A DNA stretch of 27,747 nt from Porticoccaceae bacterium UBA4026. GTDB taxonomy: Bacteria > Pseudomonadota > Gammaproteobacteria > Pseudomonadales > Porticoccaceae. The translations under genes were made by a program, and so were the position numbers. The DNA is taken from the NCBI GenBank assembly GCA_002382445.1, contig DGAQ01000025.1:1-27747 (forward strand), read 5' to 3'. The notes under the pieces were generated by a model. That model made no database searches. It was given only the letters and a program-made list of their open reading frames with translations, and was not told the DNA's origin. This document shows positions 7,900 through 15,737 of the stretch, one piece after another. Each line of letters starts with the position of its first letter. Position 1 is the stretch's first letter.

Positions 7900-8724
7900 T
7901 TATAGCTGAAAGTCGGCCCATATAGGGCAGTGATCTGAGGGTTTTTCAAACGCCCTAGCCTCTATGTCAATACCGGTGCCGCTAAGGCTCTCAACTGCTG
8001 CTTTTGAGGCCAATATAAGGTCAATACGCAGTCCTCGCTTAGGATCTTGATCAAATCCTCTGCTACGATAATCAAACCAGCTATACGAGCGGTCATCCTC
8101 AGGGTGCGTTGATCTGAAAGTGTCGGTAAGTCCGCAGTCGAGGAGGGCACCAAGCCATTCCCGTTCCTCCGGGAGGAAACAGCAAATTCCGCGCTGCAGC
8201 CAACGCTTTGCATTTTCGGGCGCTATTCCTATATCAATATCAGCTCCGGCGATGTTCATATCACCCATCACGACTAGCCTATCATCAATAGAGAATTGAT
8301 CCTTAATATAGACATTTAAGTCGGCATAAAACTTTTCTTTCGCAGGAAACTTAGTGGGATGCTTACGACTTTCACCCTGAGGGAAATAACCATTGATAAT
8401 ATGGAGAGTCTGGTCATTAAAGGTATATTCCCCGTGAATCATCCGGCGTTGTGAATCTTCCACGTCGGTTGGATAACCGCGGGTAATGCTAGTTGCCTTA
8501 ATCTTGCTTAACAAAGCGACACCGTAGTGGCCTTTTTGTCCGTAAAAATCAACGTTGTAACCCATTGCGGTAATAGCGTCGACCGGGAACTCTTCGTCGC
8601 TAACCTTAATTTCCTGTAGCCCGATGACATCTGGCTTGTGTTGTTCCAGAACGGCTTCCAATTGATGCATTCTGGCTCGAATACCATTTACATTAAAGGA
8701 CATTACTTTAACGGGAGCGGTCAT
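7900..8724 (-). CDS. xthA: Exodeoxyribonuclease III
   Basis: This Mg-dependent AP endonuclease and 3'-5' exonuclease takes part in base-excision repair in the cytoplasm. The 274 residues fit the XthA family (about 268 in E. coli). Visible motifs, in order: MSFNVNGIRAR, the metal-binding Glu in IGLQEIKV, GHYGVALLSK, INGYFPQGES, VMGDMNIAGADIDIG, and the catalytic C-terminal SDHCPIWADF. The ATG overlaps the stop codon of prc as TAATG, so it is probably cotranslated downstream of the protease gene. The insert near ICCFLPEEREWLGALLDCGL is normal for XthA-type rather than ExoA-type enzymes. Confidence 0.95.
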   Translation of the reverse strand: MTAPVKVMSFNVNGIRARMHQLEAVLEQHKPDVIGLQEIKVSDEEFPVDAITAMGYNVDFYGQKGHYGVALLSKIKATSITRGYPTDVEDSQRRMIHGEYTFNDQTLHIINGYFPQGESRKHPTKFPAKEKFYADLNVYIKDQFSIDDRLVVMGDMNIAGADIDIGIAPENAKRWLQRGICCFLPEEREWLGALLDCGLTDTFRSTHPEDDRSYSWFDYRSRGFDQDPKRGLRIDLILASKAAVESLSGTGIDIEARAFEKPSDHCPIWADFQL

Positions 8725-10805
8725 TAATGAATTGCCTTACTAGATTCAAGTTGAACAATTTTTAGCCTACCGACGGCTGACGTGACGCGTATTTGGTCGC
8801 CGAGTATCTGTCCTGCTTCAAACAAAATAGGATCTGATTCAGCGATGTTATCTTCATCAATTTCTCGGTCTTTTTTCCAAGACTCTATGTCTGTATTAGG
8901 GGTTAAGCCCTTTGCTTTTAATCGCTTATTGTCCAGAGAGAATAAGGTCTTATCCCAAGCATCACTCCGCGCTTTCCGTTTAGATAAATTCAACGATATC
9001 TCTATCTCGGCGCTCCAGTCATCGCTGAGGGCCACACGCTCAAACATATGAGTGAAGTCAGGATCTTGTTCAATTCGCTGCTGATGTGTATCGGTTAGCA
9101 GGGCGATATAGGGTGCTAAGCTATTATCAAACTTGTGAGGAACGCGATGGATGCGATCCCAGGAAAGTACATTGTCTTGCTGGCTTTCGCCCACTTCTTC
9201 TACGTCATAGAGCGAAGGAAACGCTATGTCTGGTAGAACGCCACGATGCTGTGTACTGTCACCAGAGACTCGGTAAAACTTAGAAATAGTCAATTTGAGT
9301 TGGCCGCTACTCAAATCAGTGATCTCCTGCACCGTGCCCTTGCCAAAGCTTTGGGTACCAACAATCAGCGCTCTGCCATAGTCTTGGAGCGCGCCTGCTA
9401 GAATTTCTGAAGCTGATGCGCTTAAACGGTTAATTAAGACGAGTAGGGGGCCTGAGTATTCTGCAGGCCTTGAGGCTCTGTGGTAACGATTTACACGACC
9501 ATTTGCATCCCGAATTTGCACCACAGGACCGTAATCTATAAATAAGTCTGTTAGGGTGGTGGCCTCCTGTAAAGAACCGCCACCATTATTGCGTAGGTCT
9601 AATAGGATACCGTCGACCTGTTGTTCTTCTAGCTCTCGCAATAAACGTAGCACATCTCGAGTAGTGCTCTTATAGTCAGGGTCCCTCGCGCGATAGGCTT
9701 CGAAGTCCATATAAAAGGCGGGGATATCAATTACGCCCAGCTTATAAGTACTGCCTTCTCGGTTGACCTCCAAAATCTTACTCTGCGCAGACTTGTTTTC
9801 TAGTTTTACCTTGTCGCGAACAATTGCGATGGTAGACGAGCTGGTATTGTCGCCGTTTGCGGAAATCACCTCTAGGTTGACCGTAGTTCCTTTGGCTCCC
9901 CGAATAAGCGCAACGGCATCGTCAATTCTCCATCCGACGACATCGACTACCTCTCCGTCCCCTTGCCCAACACCAATGATTTTATCTCCGGCGGCAAGAG
10001 AACCCTGGACGTCGGCTGGACCGCCAGGAATCACCTCCATGACTTTAGTATAGTCATCCTCTGTCGTTAGCTGAGCCCCGATACCCTCCAGAGAAAGAGA
10101 CATATTAATTTGGAAGTTTTCATTATTACGCGGGGTAAAATAACTTGAATGTGGGCCATAGAGTGCGGTTAGGGCGTTAGCATACAGCTGAAAGACATCC
10201 TGACTGTCACGCTGTTCATACTGTTTGATTTGCCTTGTGTACCGTTTTATCAGTATCTCTCTTGCCTCTGACGGATCTTTGTCATTAAGAACTAACCGTA
10301 TCATCGAATCCTTGAGACGTTTTTCCCAATAATCGGTTGCAGCATCGGAGGATTCTAACCAATTTCGCGCATCAGGATCGAGTATGACGCTGTCCTCAGT
10401 CTCATAGTCAAAGACGTAGTCGGGGTTCTCTAGAAGGACGATATTTTTTTCTAACTGATTCATTGCTCGATCACGCAGTCGATTAAACATCTCAAAACCA
10501 GGTTTGAGGTCGCCGCGCTTGGCAAGATCATCCAGTTTTAAGGCCCATTGGCTGAATTCTTCGATGTCTGCGGTTAAAAAGTAACTCTTTGATGGATCCA
10601 GCATCTCAATATAGTGATCCAGATAGCGCTGCGAGAGGGCGTCGTCGATAGATTGAGCGCGGTAATGCCCCTCACCCAAGCGCTCAATGATCTCTCTGTA
10701 GAGTGCCGACTGCCCAGACACTGGAGTGATTTGAACGGATGCATCGGCCTGTGCCGATATTGCTATGAATAGGGCAGCCTTTAGAACTGCAAATATGAAC
10801 CGCAT
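8724..10805 (-). CDS. prc: Periplasmic carboxy-terminal (tail-specific) protease Prc
   Basis: This S41-family serine protease degrades SsrA-tagged and misfolded periplasmic proteins and, in relatives, peptidoglycan hydrolases. Its 693 residues are close to E. coli Prc (682). It has a signal peptide (about 1-22, hydrophobic FAVLKAALFIAISAQ, with cleavage near ADA), an N-terminal helical domain, a PDZ domain (about 235-325, with LSLEGIGAQL and VIPGGPA), and the catalytic core. The nucleophile Ser lies in LINRLSASASEI and the Lys in SFGKGTVQ. The C-terminal DUF3340-type extension follows. AAGGAA lies 8 bases before the ATG. It heads a leftward unit with xthA. Confidence 0.94.
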   Translation of the reverse strand: MRFIFAVLKAALFIAISAQADASVQITPVSGQSALYREIIERLGEGHYRAQSIDDALSQRYLDHYIEMLDPSKSYFLTADIEEFSQWALKLDDLAKRGDLKPGFEMFNRLRDRAMNQLEKNIVLLENPDYVFDYETEDSVILDPDARNWLESSDAATDYWEKRLKDSMIRLVLNDKDPSEAREILIKRYTRQIKQYEQRDSQDVFQLYANALTALYGPHSSYFTPRNNENFQINMSLSLEGIGAQLTTEDDYTKVMEVIPGGPADVQGSLAAGDKIIGVGQGDGEVVDVVGWRIDDAVALIRGAKGTTVNLEVISANGDNTSSSTIAIVRDKVKLENKSAQSKILEVNREGSTYKLGVIDIPAFYMDFEAYRARDPDYKSTTRDVLRLLRELEEQQVDGILLDLRNNGGGSLQEATTLTDLFIDYGPVVQIRDANGRVNRYHRASRPAEYSGPLLVLINRLSASASEILAGALQDYGRALIVGTQSFGKGTVQEITDLSSGQLKLTISKFYRVSGDSTQHRGVLPDIAFPSLYDVEEVGESQQDNVLSWDRIHRVPHKFDNSLAPYIALLTDTHQQRIEQDPDFTHMFERVALSDDWSAEIEISLNLSKRKARSDAWDKTLFSLDNKRLKAKGLTPNTDIESWKKDREIDEDNIAESDPILFEAGQILGDQIRVTSAVGRLKIVQLESSKAIH

Positions 10806-10923
10806 AGAGTTGATTCCTTGGTTGTTACTCAGAGTTTACCAGAACTGCTGGTGATGGATAGGAGATAGGTTTGATTACAGCGATCTTTTTTACGGGCTAA
10901 AGTGCTATTAAAGGCCATTTACG

Positions 10924-10955
10924 CTATGACCGCTAATGTTAATTAGTGGACATAG
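10924..10955. repeat. 32-bp dyad upstream of the solitary recombinase
   Basis: CTATGACCGCTAA (10924-10936) and TTAGTGGACATAG (10943-10955) are inverted repeats around a 6-base centre, with 11 of 13 positions complementary; the mismatches are A/A and G/T. The T and A at the edges of the centre also pair. The 13-6-13 layout resembles core sites of tyrosine recombinases, but it could instead be an operator for the integrase or prc promoters. A shorter AGTTG/CAACT pair follows at 10954-10977. I found no second copy in the window by eye. Confidence 0.6.
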
Positions 10956-11026
10956 TTGGACAGACCCTATAGCAACTGATAAAGTCCTTACCTTACTTAA
11001 AGTGATTTATTAGGTGGTAGCAATCA

Positions 11027-12304
11027 ATGGCCAAAGTATTTAAAGCAACACCCTTATTTGATGCTCATAGGTCTTTCATTAAACTACCCATGGGGACTCG
11101 GATGCTCAACGACTATCCCGACTCCAAGGCGTTCCTAGATCAGGTCAGCAAAACCATTCCAGAGGCTATCGAGGACTTTTCTCATACTCAGGCGTTCTTG
11201 AAAAGTTATAGCCGTAAAAGTGAAGCCACCTATAGGAGCTATCGTAATGAGGTTGAGCGTCTGTTGCTCTGGACATGGACCGTCGCCGAGAAAAGCGTCA
11301 TTGCGCTTAAGCGCCCAGACTTAGAGTCCTATTTTGACTTCGTACATAATCCACCCCTGGCCTGGGTGGCAAATTCGGTGGATGATCGATTTCGCCAAAT
11401 CGGCGGAGAGTGCCGTCAAAATAAAGAATGGCGGCCATTCGTCGCCAAAATAGCCAAGCAGGACCGTAAAAATGCCATGGAAGCCGGAAAATCAATACCT
11501 CCCGCTAAAAATGGTCATACGCTATCGCATGAGGCGATGAAAATCTGTTACTCCGCCTTGTCCTGTTTTTATGACTATCTCACAGATGAAGGCTACGCAT
11601 TTGGCAATCCAATACCCGCGATAAGAAAGCAGTCGCCGTTTTTAATTAAGGGTATCACCAGTACAAGTATTAAAAGACTGTCTGATCTGCAGTGGGATTA
11701 CGTTCTAGATTGCGCGGCCTCAGCTGCGGACAACGACCCTGATCACGAGCGTACACTGTTCATCGTTGCCATGCTCAAAACCCTTTATCTAAGGATCTCC
11801 GAACTATCTGACCGGGCTAACTGGCAGCCTGTTTGGAAGCATTTCTGGCAGGATACTGACGGCAATGACTGGCTTAAAGTTCTTGGGAAAGGTAATAAAA
11901 TACGCGATATATCCGTGCCTAGTTCGCTATCTCCCTATATTCAGCGTTATCAGCGGTATCGACAGGCCCTCAGCCCAGCATTTGGTGCTAATGCCACCTT
12001 GGTGTCTAAAAATCGTGGCGTTGGTGGCATGACGTCACGCCAATTACGTCGAATTGTTCAGCAAGCGTTTGATGTGGCCCACGATAAGATGCGTAGAGAA
12101 GGATTTACTGATGAATCTGTGGCCCTGCGCGAGGCTACAACGCACTGGTTACGGCACACTGGCGCCTCCCAAGACATTGCAACTAGGCCGCTAAAGCATA
12201 TGGCTGATGATCTCGGTCATGCAAGTATGGGGACGACCGACAAAGTCTATATTCAGTCAGATATGAAGGAGCGCGCTAGAACCGGAAAACAAAGGGACGT
12301 CTAG
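11027..12304 (+). CDS. Solitary tyrosine recombinase (phage integrase family)
   Basis: This 425-residue site-specific recombinase appears intact. A long N-terminal region (about 55-200) holds the SAM-like core-binding domain, with SYSRKSEATYRSYRNEVERL and an unusual basic insert around 115-165. The catalytic domain carries the full set: Arg256 in YLRISEL, Lys288 in VLGKGNK, His373 and Arg376 in THWLRHTG, His398 in LGHAS, and Tyr408 in TDKVYIQ. AGGTGG lies 9 bases before the ATG. It is divergent from prc and convergent with the glutamine-synthetase-like gene, with no excisionase, relaxase, phage genes, tRNA or cassette array beside it. It could be a remnant of an element, a domesticated recombinase, or one that acts on the nearby dyad. 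It is too divergent from XerC/XerD to be one of those. Confidence 0.9.
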   Translation: MAKVFKATPLFDAHRSFIKLPMGTRMLNDYPDSKAFLDQVSKTIPEAIEDFSHTQAFLKSYSRKSEATYRSYRNEVERLLLWTWTVAEKSVIALKRPDLESYFDFVHNPPLAWVANSVDDRFRQIGGECRQNKEWRPFVAKIAKQDRKNAMEAGKSIPPAKNGHTLSHEAMKICYSALSCFYDYLTDEGYAFGNPIPAIRKQSPFLIKGITSTSIKRLSDLQWDYVLDCAASAADNDPDHERTLFIVAMLKTLYLRISELSDRANWQPVWKHFWQDTDGNDWLKVLGKGNKIRDISVPSSLSPYIQRYQRYRQALSPAFGANATLVSKNRGVGGMTSRQLRRIVQQAFDVAHDKMRREGFTDESVALREATTHWLRHTGASQDIATRPLKHMADDLGHASMGTTDKVYIQSDMKERARTGKQRDV

Positions 12305-12310
12305 CTTATA

Positions 12311-12384
12311 GCCCGATAAATCGGGCGAAGAAGCCTATTCCGCTGGCGAAATAGGCCACAAGCGCCCTACTTTATACCCGGGCG
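12311..12384. repeat. Three consecutive hairpins between recombinase and puuA-like gene
   Basis: Hairpin 1: GCCCGAT/ATCGGGC, 12311-12326. Hairpin 2: GCCTATT (12333-12339)/AATAGGC (12350-12356), with inner CGC/GCG after one mismatch. Hairpin 3: CGCCC (12363-12367)/GGGCG (12380-12384). They fill almost all of the 83-base convergent gap. No long T run follows any of them on the plus strand. They may act as bidirectional transcription stops, or as a structured DNA site for the recombinase. Confidence 0.6.
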
Positions 12385-12387
12385 TGA

Positions 12388-13731
12388 CTACACGTTAAGC
12401 AATAAGTGCTCACGCTCCCAGGATGATATTACTTTGTTGAACTCTTCAAATTCGACAAGCTTCACCGAGGTATAGAGCTGAATGAACTTCTCGCCAAACA
12501 AATCAATGATTTCTTGATCTTCCTGCAGTCCCCGCAAAGCCTCCGCTAAGCTGCTCGGTAATGCGGCATCTTCCTCGTAGGCGTTACCCTCGAAAGGCGC
12601 CGACGGTTGCGTTTTGTTTTTCATGCCCAAATAACCGCAGGCTAAGGTGGCCGCTATAGCCAAATAAGGGTTTACATCAGCCCCAGGAAAGCGATTCTCT
12701 ACCCGATAGTTCTTGGGCTTGGCGTCTGGTACCCGCAGGCCGGTCGTACGGTTATCATAACCCCAATGAAGATTAATAGGCGCCGAAACTTCTCGCGTAA
12801 ATCGGCGGTAGGAGTTTACATTTGGAGCAAAAAGGCTCATTACATAGGGCGTGTACTTCTGCAAGCCACCCATATAATGATAAAAAAGTTCGCTGTACTC
12901 GCCTTTTTCATTGGCGAAGACGTTATCCCCAGTTGCCGAGTCGAGAAGACTTTGATGGATATGTGTTGCAGACCCAGGCTCAGTCGCCATTGGTTTGGCC
13001 ATAAAGGTGGCGTATATACCATTCTTAAGAGCTGCCTCACGAACAGTCCGTTTGAAGGTAAATACTTGGTCCGCTAAATCTAGCGGGTCACCATGAATAA
13101 AGTTAACCTCAAGTTGAGCGGCGCCTGACTCATGGATAAGGGTATCGATATCCAGTTCCATGGCTTCGCAATAGTTGTACATCAACTCAACAAAGGGCTC
13201 AAACTCGTTGGCAGCATCGATACTGTAGGACTGCCTAGCGGTCTCGGGACGGCCAGAGCGGCCTATTGGTGGTTTAAGCGGCAAACCGGGGTTTGGATTT
13301 TGCTCTACCAGGTAAAACTCCATCTCAGGCGCGATTACAGGCGTTAAACCATCTTTCTCATAAAGTGCCAGCACTCGCTTTAATATATTGCGGCTCGCAA
13401 ATGGATGCGGCTCGCCATCCTTTGTAAAACAGTCGTGAATGATCTGTCCGGTAACCTCATTTGCCCATGGCACTAGGCGAGCAGTACTTGGATCGGGTTC
13501 TAAAAGCATGTCGCCATCAGCAGTATCAAGAAGATCCCAGTAGTTATCTGAGTATTCGCCGGTGACTGATTGCGCCAAGATACCTTCCGGCAGTCTGCTG
13601 TCTTCCTTGAGAAATTTTTTCGCTGGAATAAATTTCCCTCTCGCGTTACCTGTTAAATCTGGGACAAGACATTCAACCTCGGTGATGTCGTTGTCTTTTA
13701 GCCACTTTTCGATCGTTTTTTTATTTCCCAT
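12388..13731 (-). CDS. puuA: Glutamine-synthetase-family gamma-glutamylamine ligase (PuuA-like)
   Basis: This enzyme uses ATP to join glutamate to an amine, the first step of the gamma-glutamylated polyamine route; in E. coli PuuA the substrate is putrescine. The 447 residues match PuuA/Pau ligases and are shorter than, and distinct from, GlnA. Visible catalytic motifs: APEMEFYLVE, HESGAAQLEVNF, THIHQSLLD, NSYRRF, and RVENRFPGADVNPYLA. The N-terminal beta-grasp region starts with EVECLVPDLTGNARGK. AAAGG lies 7 bases before the ATG. It diverges from the PuuB-like oxidoreductase, supporting the pathway. No PuuC or PuuD partner is visible, so the true amine (putrescine, spermidine, other) is not settled and the symbol is by homology. 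Confidence 0.82.
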   Translation of the reverse strand: MGNKKTIEKWLKDNDITEVECLVPDLTGNARGKFIPAKKFLKEDSRLPEGILAQSVTGEYSDNYWDLLDTADGDMLLEPDPSTARLVPWANEVTGQIIHDCFTKDGEPHPFASRNILKRVLALYEKDGLTPVIAPEMEFYLVEQNPNPGLPLKPPIGRSGRPETARQSYSIDAANEFEPFVELMYNYCEAMELDIDTLIHESGAAQLEVNFIHGDPLDLADQVFTFKRTVREAALKNGIYATFMAKPMATEPGSATHIHQSLLDSATGDNVFANEKGEYSELFYHYMGGLQKYTPYVMSLFAPNVNSYRRFTREVSAPINLHWGYDNRTTGLRVPDAKPKNYRVENRFPGADVNPYLAIAATLACGYLGMKNKTQPSAPFEGNAYEEDAALPSSLAEALRGLQEDQEIIDLFGEKFIQLYTSVKLVEFEEFNKVISSWEREHLLLNV

Positions 13732-13757
13732 GGAGCACCTTTCCCTCGTTAGAAATC

Positions 13758-13793
13758 GAATTATTATTCAATTAAAGTTGAATTATTATTCAA
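13758..13793. promoter_or_regulatory. Tandem operator-like repeats in the puuA-puuB intergenic region
   Basis: The 14-base sequence GAATTATTATTCAA occurs twice, at 13758-13771 and 13780-13793, exactly 22 bases apart (about two helical turns). Each contains the dyad GAAT-n4-ATTC, and in the second copy it extends to TTGAAT-n4-ATTCAA. They lie between divergent genes within 27 bases of each start, where promoters must be. This is what a pair of TetR dimers would bind; the TetR encoded at 15108-15737 is the likely ligand-responsive regulator of both directions. Confidence 0.65.
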
Positions 13794-13803
13794 AAAGATC
13801 ATA

Positions 13804-15096
13804 ATGTCAATTAAACCTCTTGCTAAGTATTTCTTTATGGACTCTTACTACACCGCTAGCACCCCCACCCGACCGGGATTTGAAGCTTTAAAGGGAAGCA
13901 TAAACGCCGATGTTTGCATAGTCGGTGCCGGCTATACGGGGCTCTCCTCTGCTCTACATCTCGCTAAGCGCGGCTATAGAGTAGTGGTGCTAGAGGCCGA
14001 GACGGTCGCTTTTGGTGCTTCCGGCCGAAATGGGGGCCATGTGGGTACCGGTCAGAGGATGGAGCAGCAGGATATAGAGCGAAAACTTGGTCATGAAACC
14101 GCTCATTGCCTATGGAATATGGGTCTTGAAGCTGTGGATAACGTGCGAGATTTGATACTACAGAATGCTATCGATTGTGATCTAAAGTATGGTGATGTCT
14201 CCTTTGCACACAAACTGCGCTACTGTGAGGACCTAGAGGCGGATGTAGCATTCTTTAATAATCGTTATAATTTCAATGATCTAGAGTATATTCCCAGAAA
14301 TAGAATCAATGAAGTGATAGAAAGTGATGCCTATTACGGGGCACTGTGGAACAAAGCCGCCTTGCACCTACACCCTCTTAAGTACGCCTTAGGTCTTGCC
14401 AAAGTGGCAATGGATGCCGGTGTTACGATTTACGAGAACTCAAGAGTACAGTCATACAGCGGAACCCCGGTGATTATTAAGACAGACCAAGGCCAAGTTA
14501 CGGCTAACGAACTGATCTTGGCGTGTAACGGCTATATCGAAGACCTTGAACCTAAAATAAATGGCTACATCATGCCAATCAATAACTTTGTCATAGCTAC
14601 CGAGCCTTTATCGCCAGAGGTCGCTGGTTCACTGGTCCCTAAGGACACCTCGATGGCAGACTCAAGGTTTGTGATCAATTACTGGAAGCTATCGGCTGAT
14701 AATCGTCTAATATTTGGTGGTGGCGAGAACTATCGACTAGGATTCCCTGGGGATATCAAAAGTTTTGTCCAGAAGTACATGTTAGCGGTCTATCCGCAAC
14801 TGACTAATACCCAGATTGAATACGGTTGGGGCGGAACTCTGGCGATCACATTGAACCGCCTCCCCCACTTTGGCCGCATTAACGGCAATATTTGGCATCT
14901 ACAGGGTTATTCTGGTCATGGCGTGCCTACAGCTACCTTTGCTGGGAAGCTCGTAGCAGAAGCGATCAGCGGTAAACATGAGCGTTTTGATATAATGGCT
15001 AACCTCCCCACAGGCAAGTTTCCTGGGGGTACTCTGTTGCGTTGGCCCGGAATGGTTGCGGGCATGCTCTACTACGCCATGCGCGATCGATTTTAG
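13804..15096 (+). CDS. puuB: FAD-dependent oxidoreductase, PuuB-like gamma-glutamylamine oxidase
   Basis: A D-amino-acid-oxidase-fold flavoenzyme; by homology to PuuB it oxidises the gamma-glutamyl-amine made by the adjacent ligase to an aldehyde. Its 430 residues match PuuB (about 426). The FAD motif VCIVGAGYTGLSSALHLAKR (about 37-56) is followed by VVVLEAETVAFGASGRNGGH, the PuuB/DadA-type signature. Near the C-terminus GYSGHGVPTATFAGKLVAEA closes the FAD site. PuuB proteins start near the SYYTAS segment, so the ATG at 13837 (MDSYYTAS) is a possible alternative start; neither has a good ribosome site. The TetR gene follows after 11 bases, so the two form one unit. Confidence 0.83.
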   Translation: MSIKPLAKYFFMDSYYTASTPTRPGFEALKGSINADVCIVGAGYTGLSSALHLAKRGYRVVVLEAETVAFGASGRNGGHVGTGQRMEQQDIERKLGHETAHCLWNMGLEAVDNVRDLILQNAIDCDLKYGDVSFAHKLRYCEDLEADVAFFNNRYNFNDLEYIPRNRINEVIESDAYYGALWNKAALHLHPLKYALGLAKVAMDAGVTIYENSRVQSYSGTPVIIKTDQGQVTANELILACNGYIEDLEPKINGYIMPINNFVIATEPLSPEVAGSLVPKDTSMADSRFVINYWKLSADNRLIFGGGENYRLGFPGDIKSFVQKYMLAVYPQLTNTQIEYGWGGTLAITLNRLPHFGRINGNIWHLQGYSGHGVPTATFAGKLVAEAISGKHERFDIMANLPTGKFPGGTLLRWPGMVAGMLYYAMRDRF

Positions 15097-15107
15097 GAGA
15101 ACTTATC

Positions 15108-15737
15108 ATGGCATCTATTAGAGCCCTGTCGCCACGAAGCACGCCAATCCAAAAGCGCGCACTGGCTAGGCGTGAGCAAATTTTGGCCGCTACAGCGGGG
15201 TTGCTAGAGGAAGTGGGTCAAGATGATCTAACCACAATTTTGGTGGCTAAGCGGGTTGGCGTTTCGGTCGGTACGCTTTATCACTATTTCCCTAATAAAT
15301 ACGCCATTCTTTACGCGCTAGCTGAACAGTGGCTGGGTGAATGGAACCTTGCCTTGCTCGAGCTTGAGGCTCACAAAATCGAGTCTATAAGCCTTAAAAA
15401 ATTCGTCGAAAAGGTCTTGGACCGGACACTGTTGGTGTACAAGAACCAGAGCGGTATTCTTCCACTGGTGCAGGCTATGTTCGGCGTTCCAGAGCTCAAA
15501 GAGCTGGACAGCCAGCATGATGGCCTGATTATCGCGTCGATGGCCCGTATGTTTAGACGTTTAGAAATATCAGAAGATCAAGCTGAGCTATCGAGACTGG
15601 GAAGCGAATGGATGGAACTCAGCCATGCCCTGCTCTTAGTCATCGTCGACCAAAACTCAAAGGACTCAGCACGTAGCCTTTCAGACCTCAAGTTTCTGAG
15701 CCTCTGCCTGTTGGAACGCGCTAAGAGTCAGTTCTAG
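15108..15737 (+). CDS. TetR-family regulator of the puuA/puuB-like locus
   Basis: This 209-residue regulator has an N-terminal helix-turn-helix (about 17-68): RREQILAATAGLLEEVGQDD, then VAKRVGVSVGTLYHYFPNKY. The C-terminal ligand domain has AMFGVPELKELDSQHD, resembling TetR_C proteins that bind small organic ligands. I chose the ATG at 15108 because AGGAGA sits 7 bases upstream, immediately after the puuB stop; the same frame is open upstream to 15042 but there only overlaps puuB. It probably represses both directions of the locus through the duplicated sites at 13758-13793 and senses a polyamine or its gamma-glutamyl derivative. In E. coli this job is done by PuuR, an unrelated family. Confidence 0.83.
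   Translation: MASIRALSPRSTPIQKRALARREQILAATAGLLEEVGQDDLTTILVAKRVGVSVGTLYHYFPNKYAILYALAEQWLGEWNLALLELEAHKIESISLKKFVEKVLDRTLLVYKNQSGILPLVQAMFGVPELKELDSQHDGLIIASMARMFRRLEISEDQAELSRLGSEWMELSHALLLVIVDQNSKDSARSLSDLKFLSLCLLERAKSQF

Noticed and set aside
11027..12304. Integron integrase or XerC/XerD
   Set aside because: At 425 residues with a long N-terminal region it is unlike XerC/D (about 300), and no attC array or cassette genes are present.
12766..13347. Plus-strand reading frames inside the glutamine-synthetase-like gene
   Set aside because: They are shadows of the strongly conserved minus-strand gene and show no recognisable family.
15042..15107. Longer TetR protein starting inside puuB
   Set aside because: The added 22 residues are only the shifted reading of the puuB end; AGGAGA 7 bases before the ATG at 15108 marks the real start.
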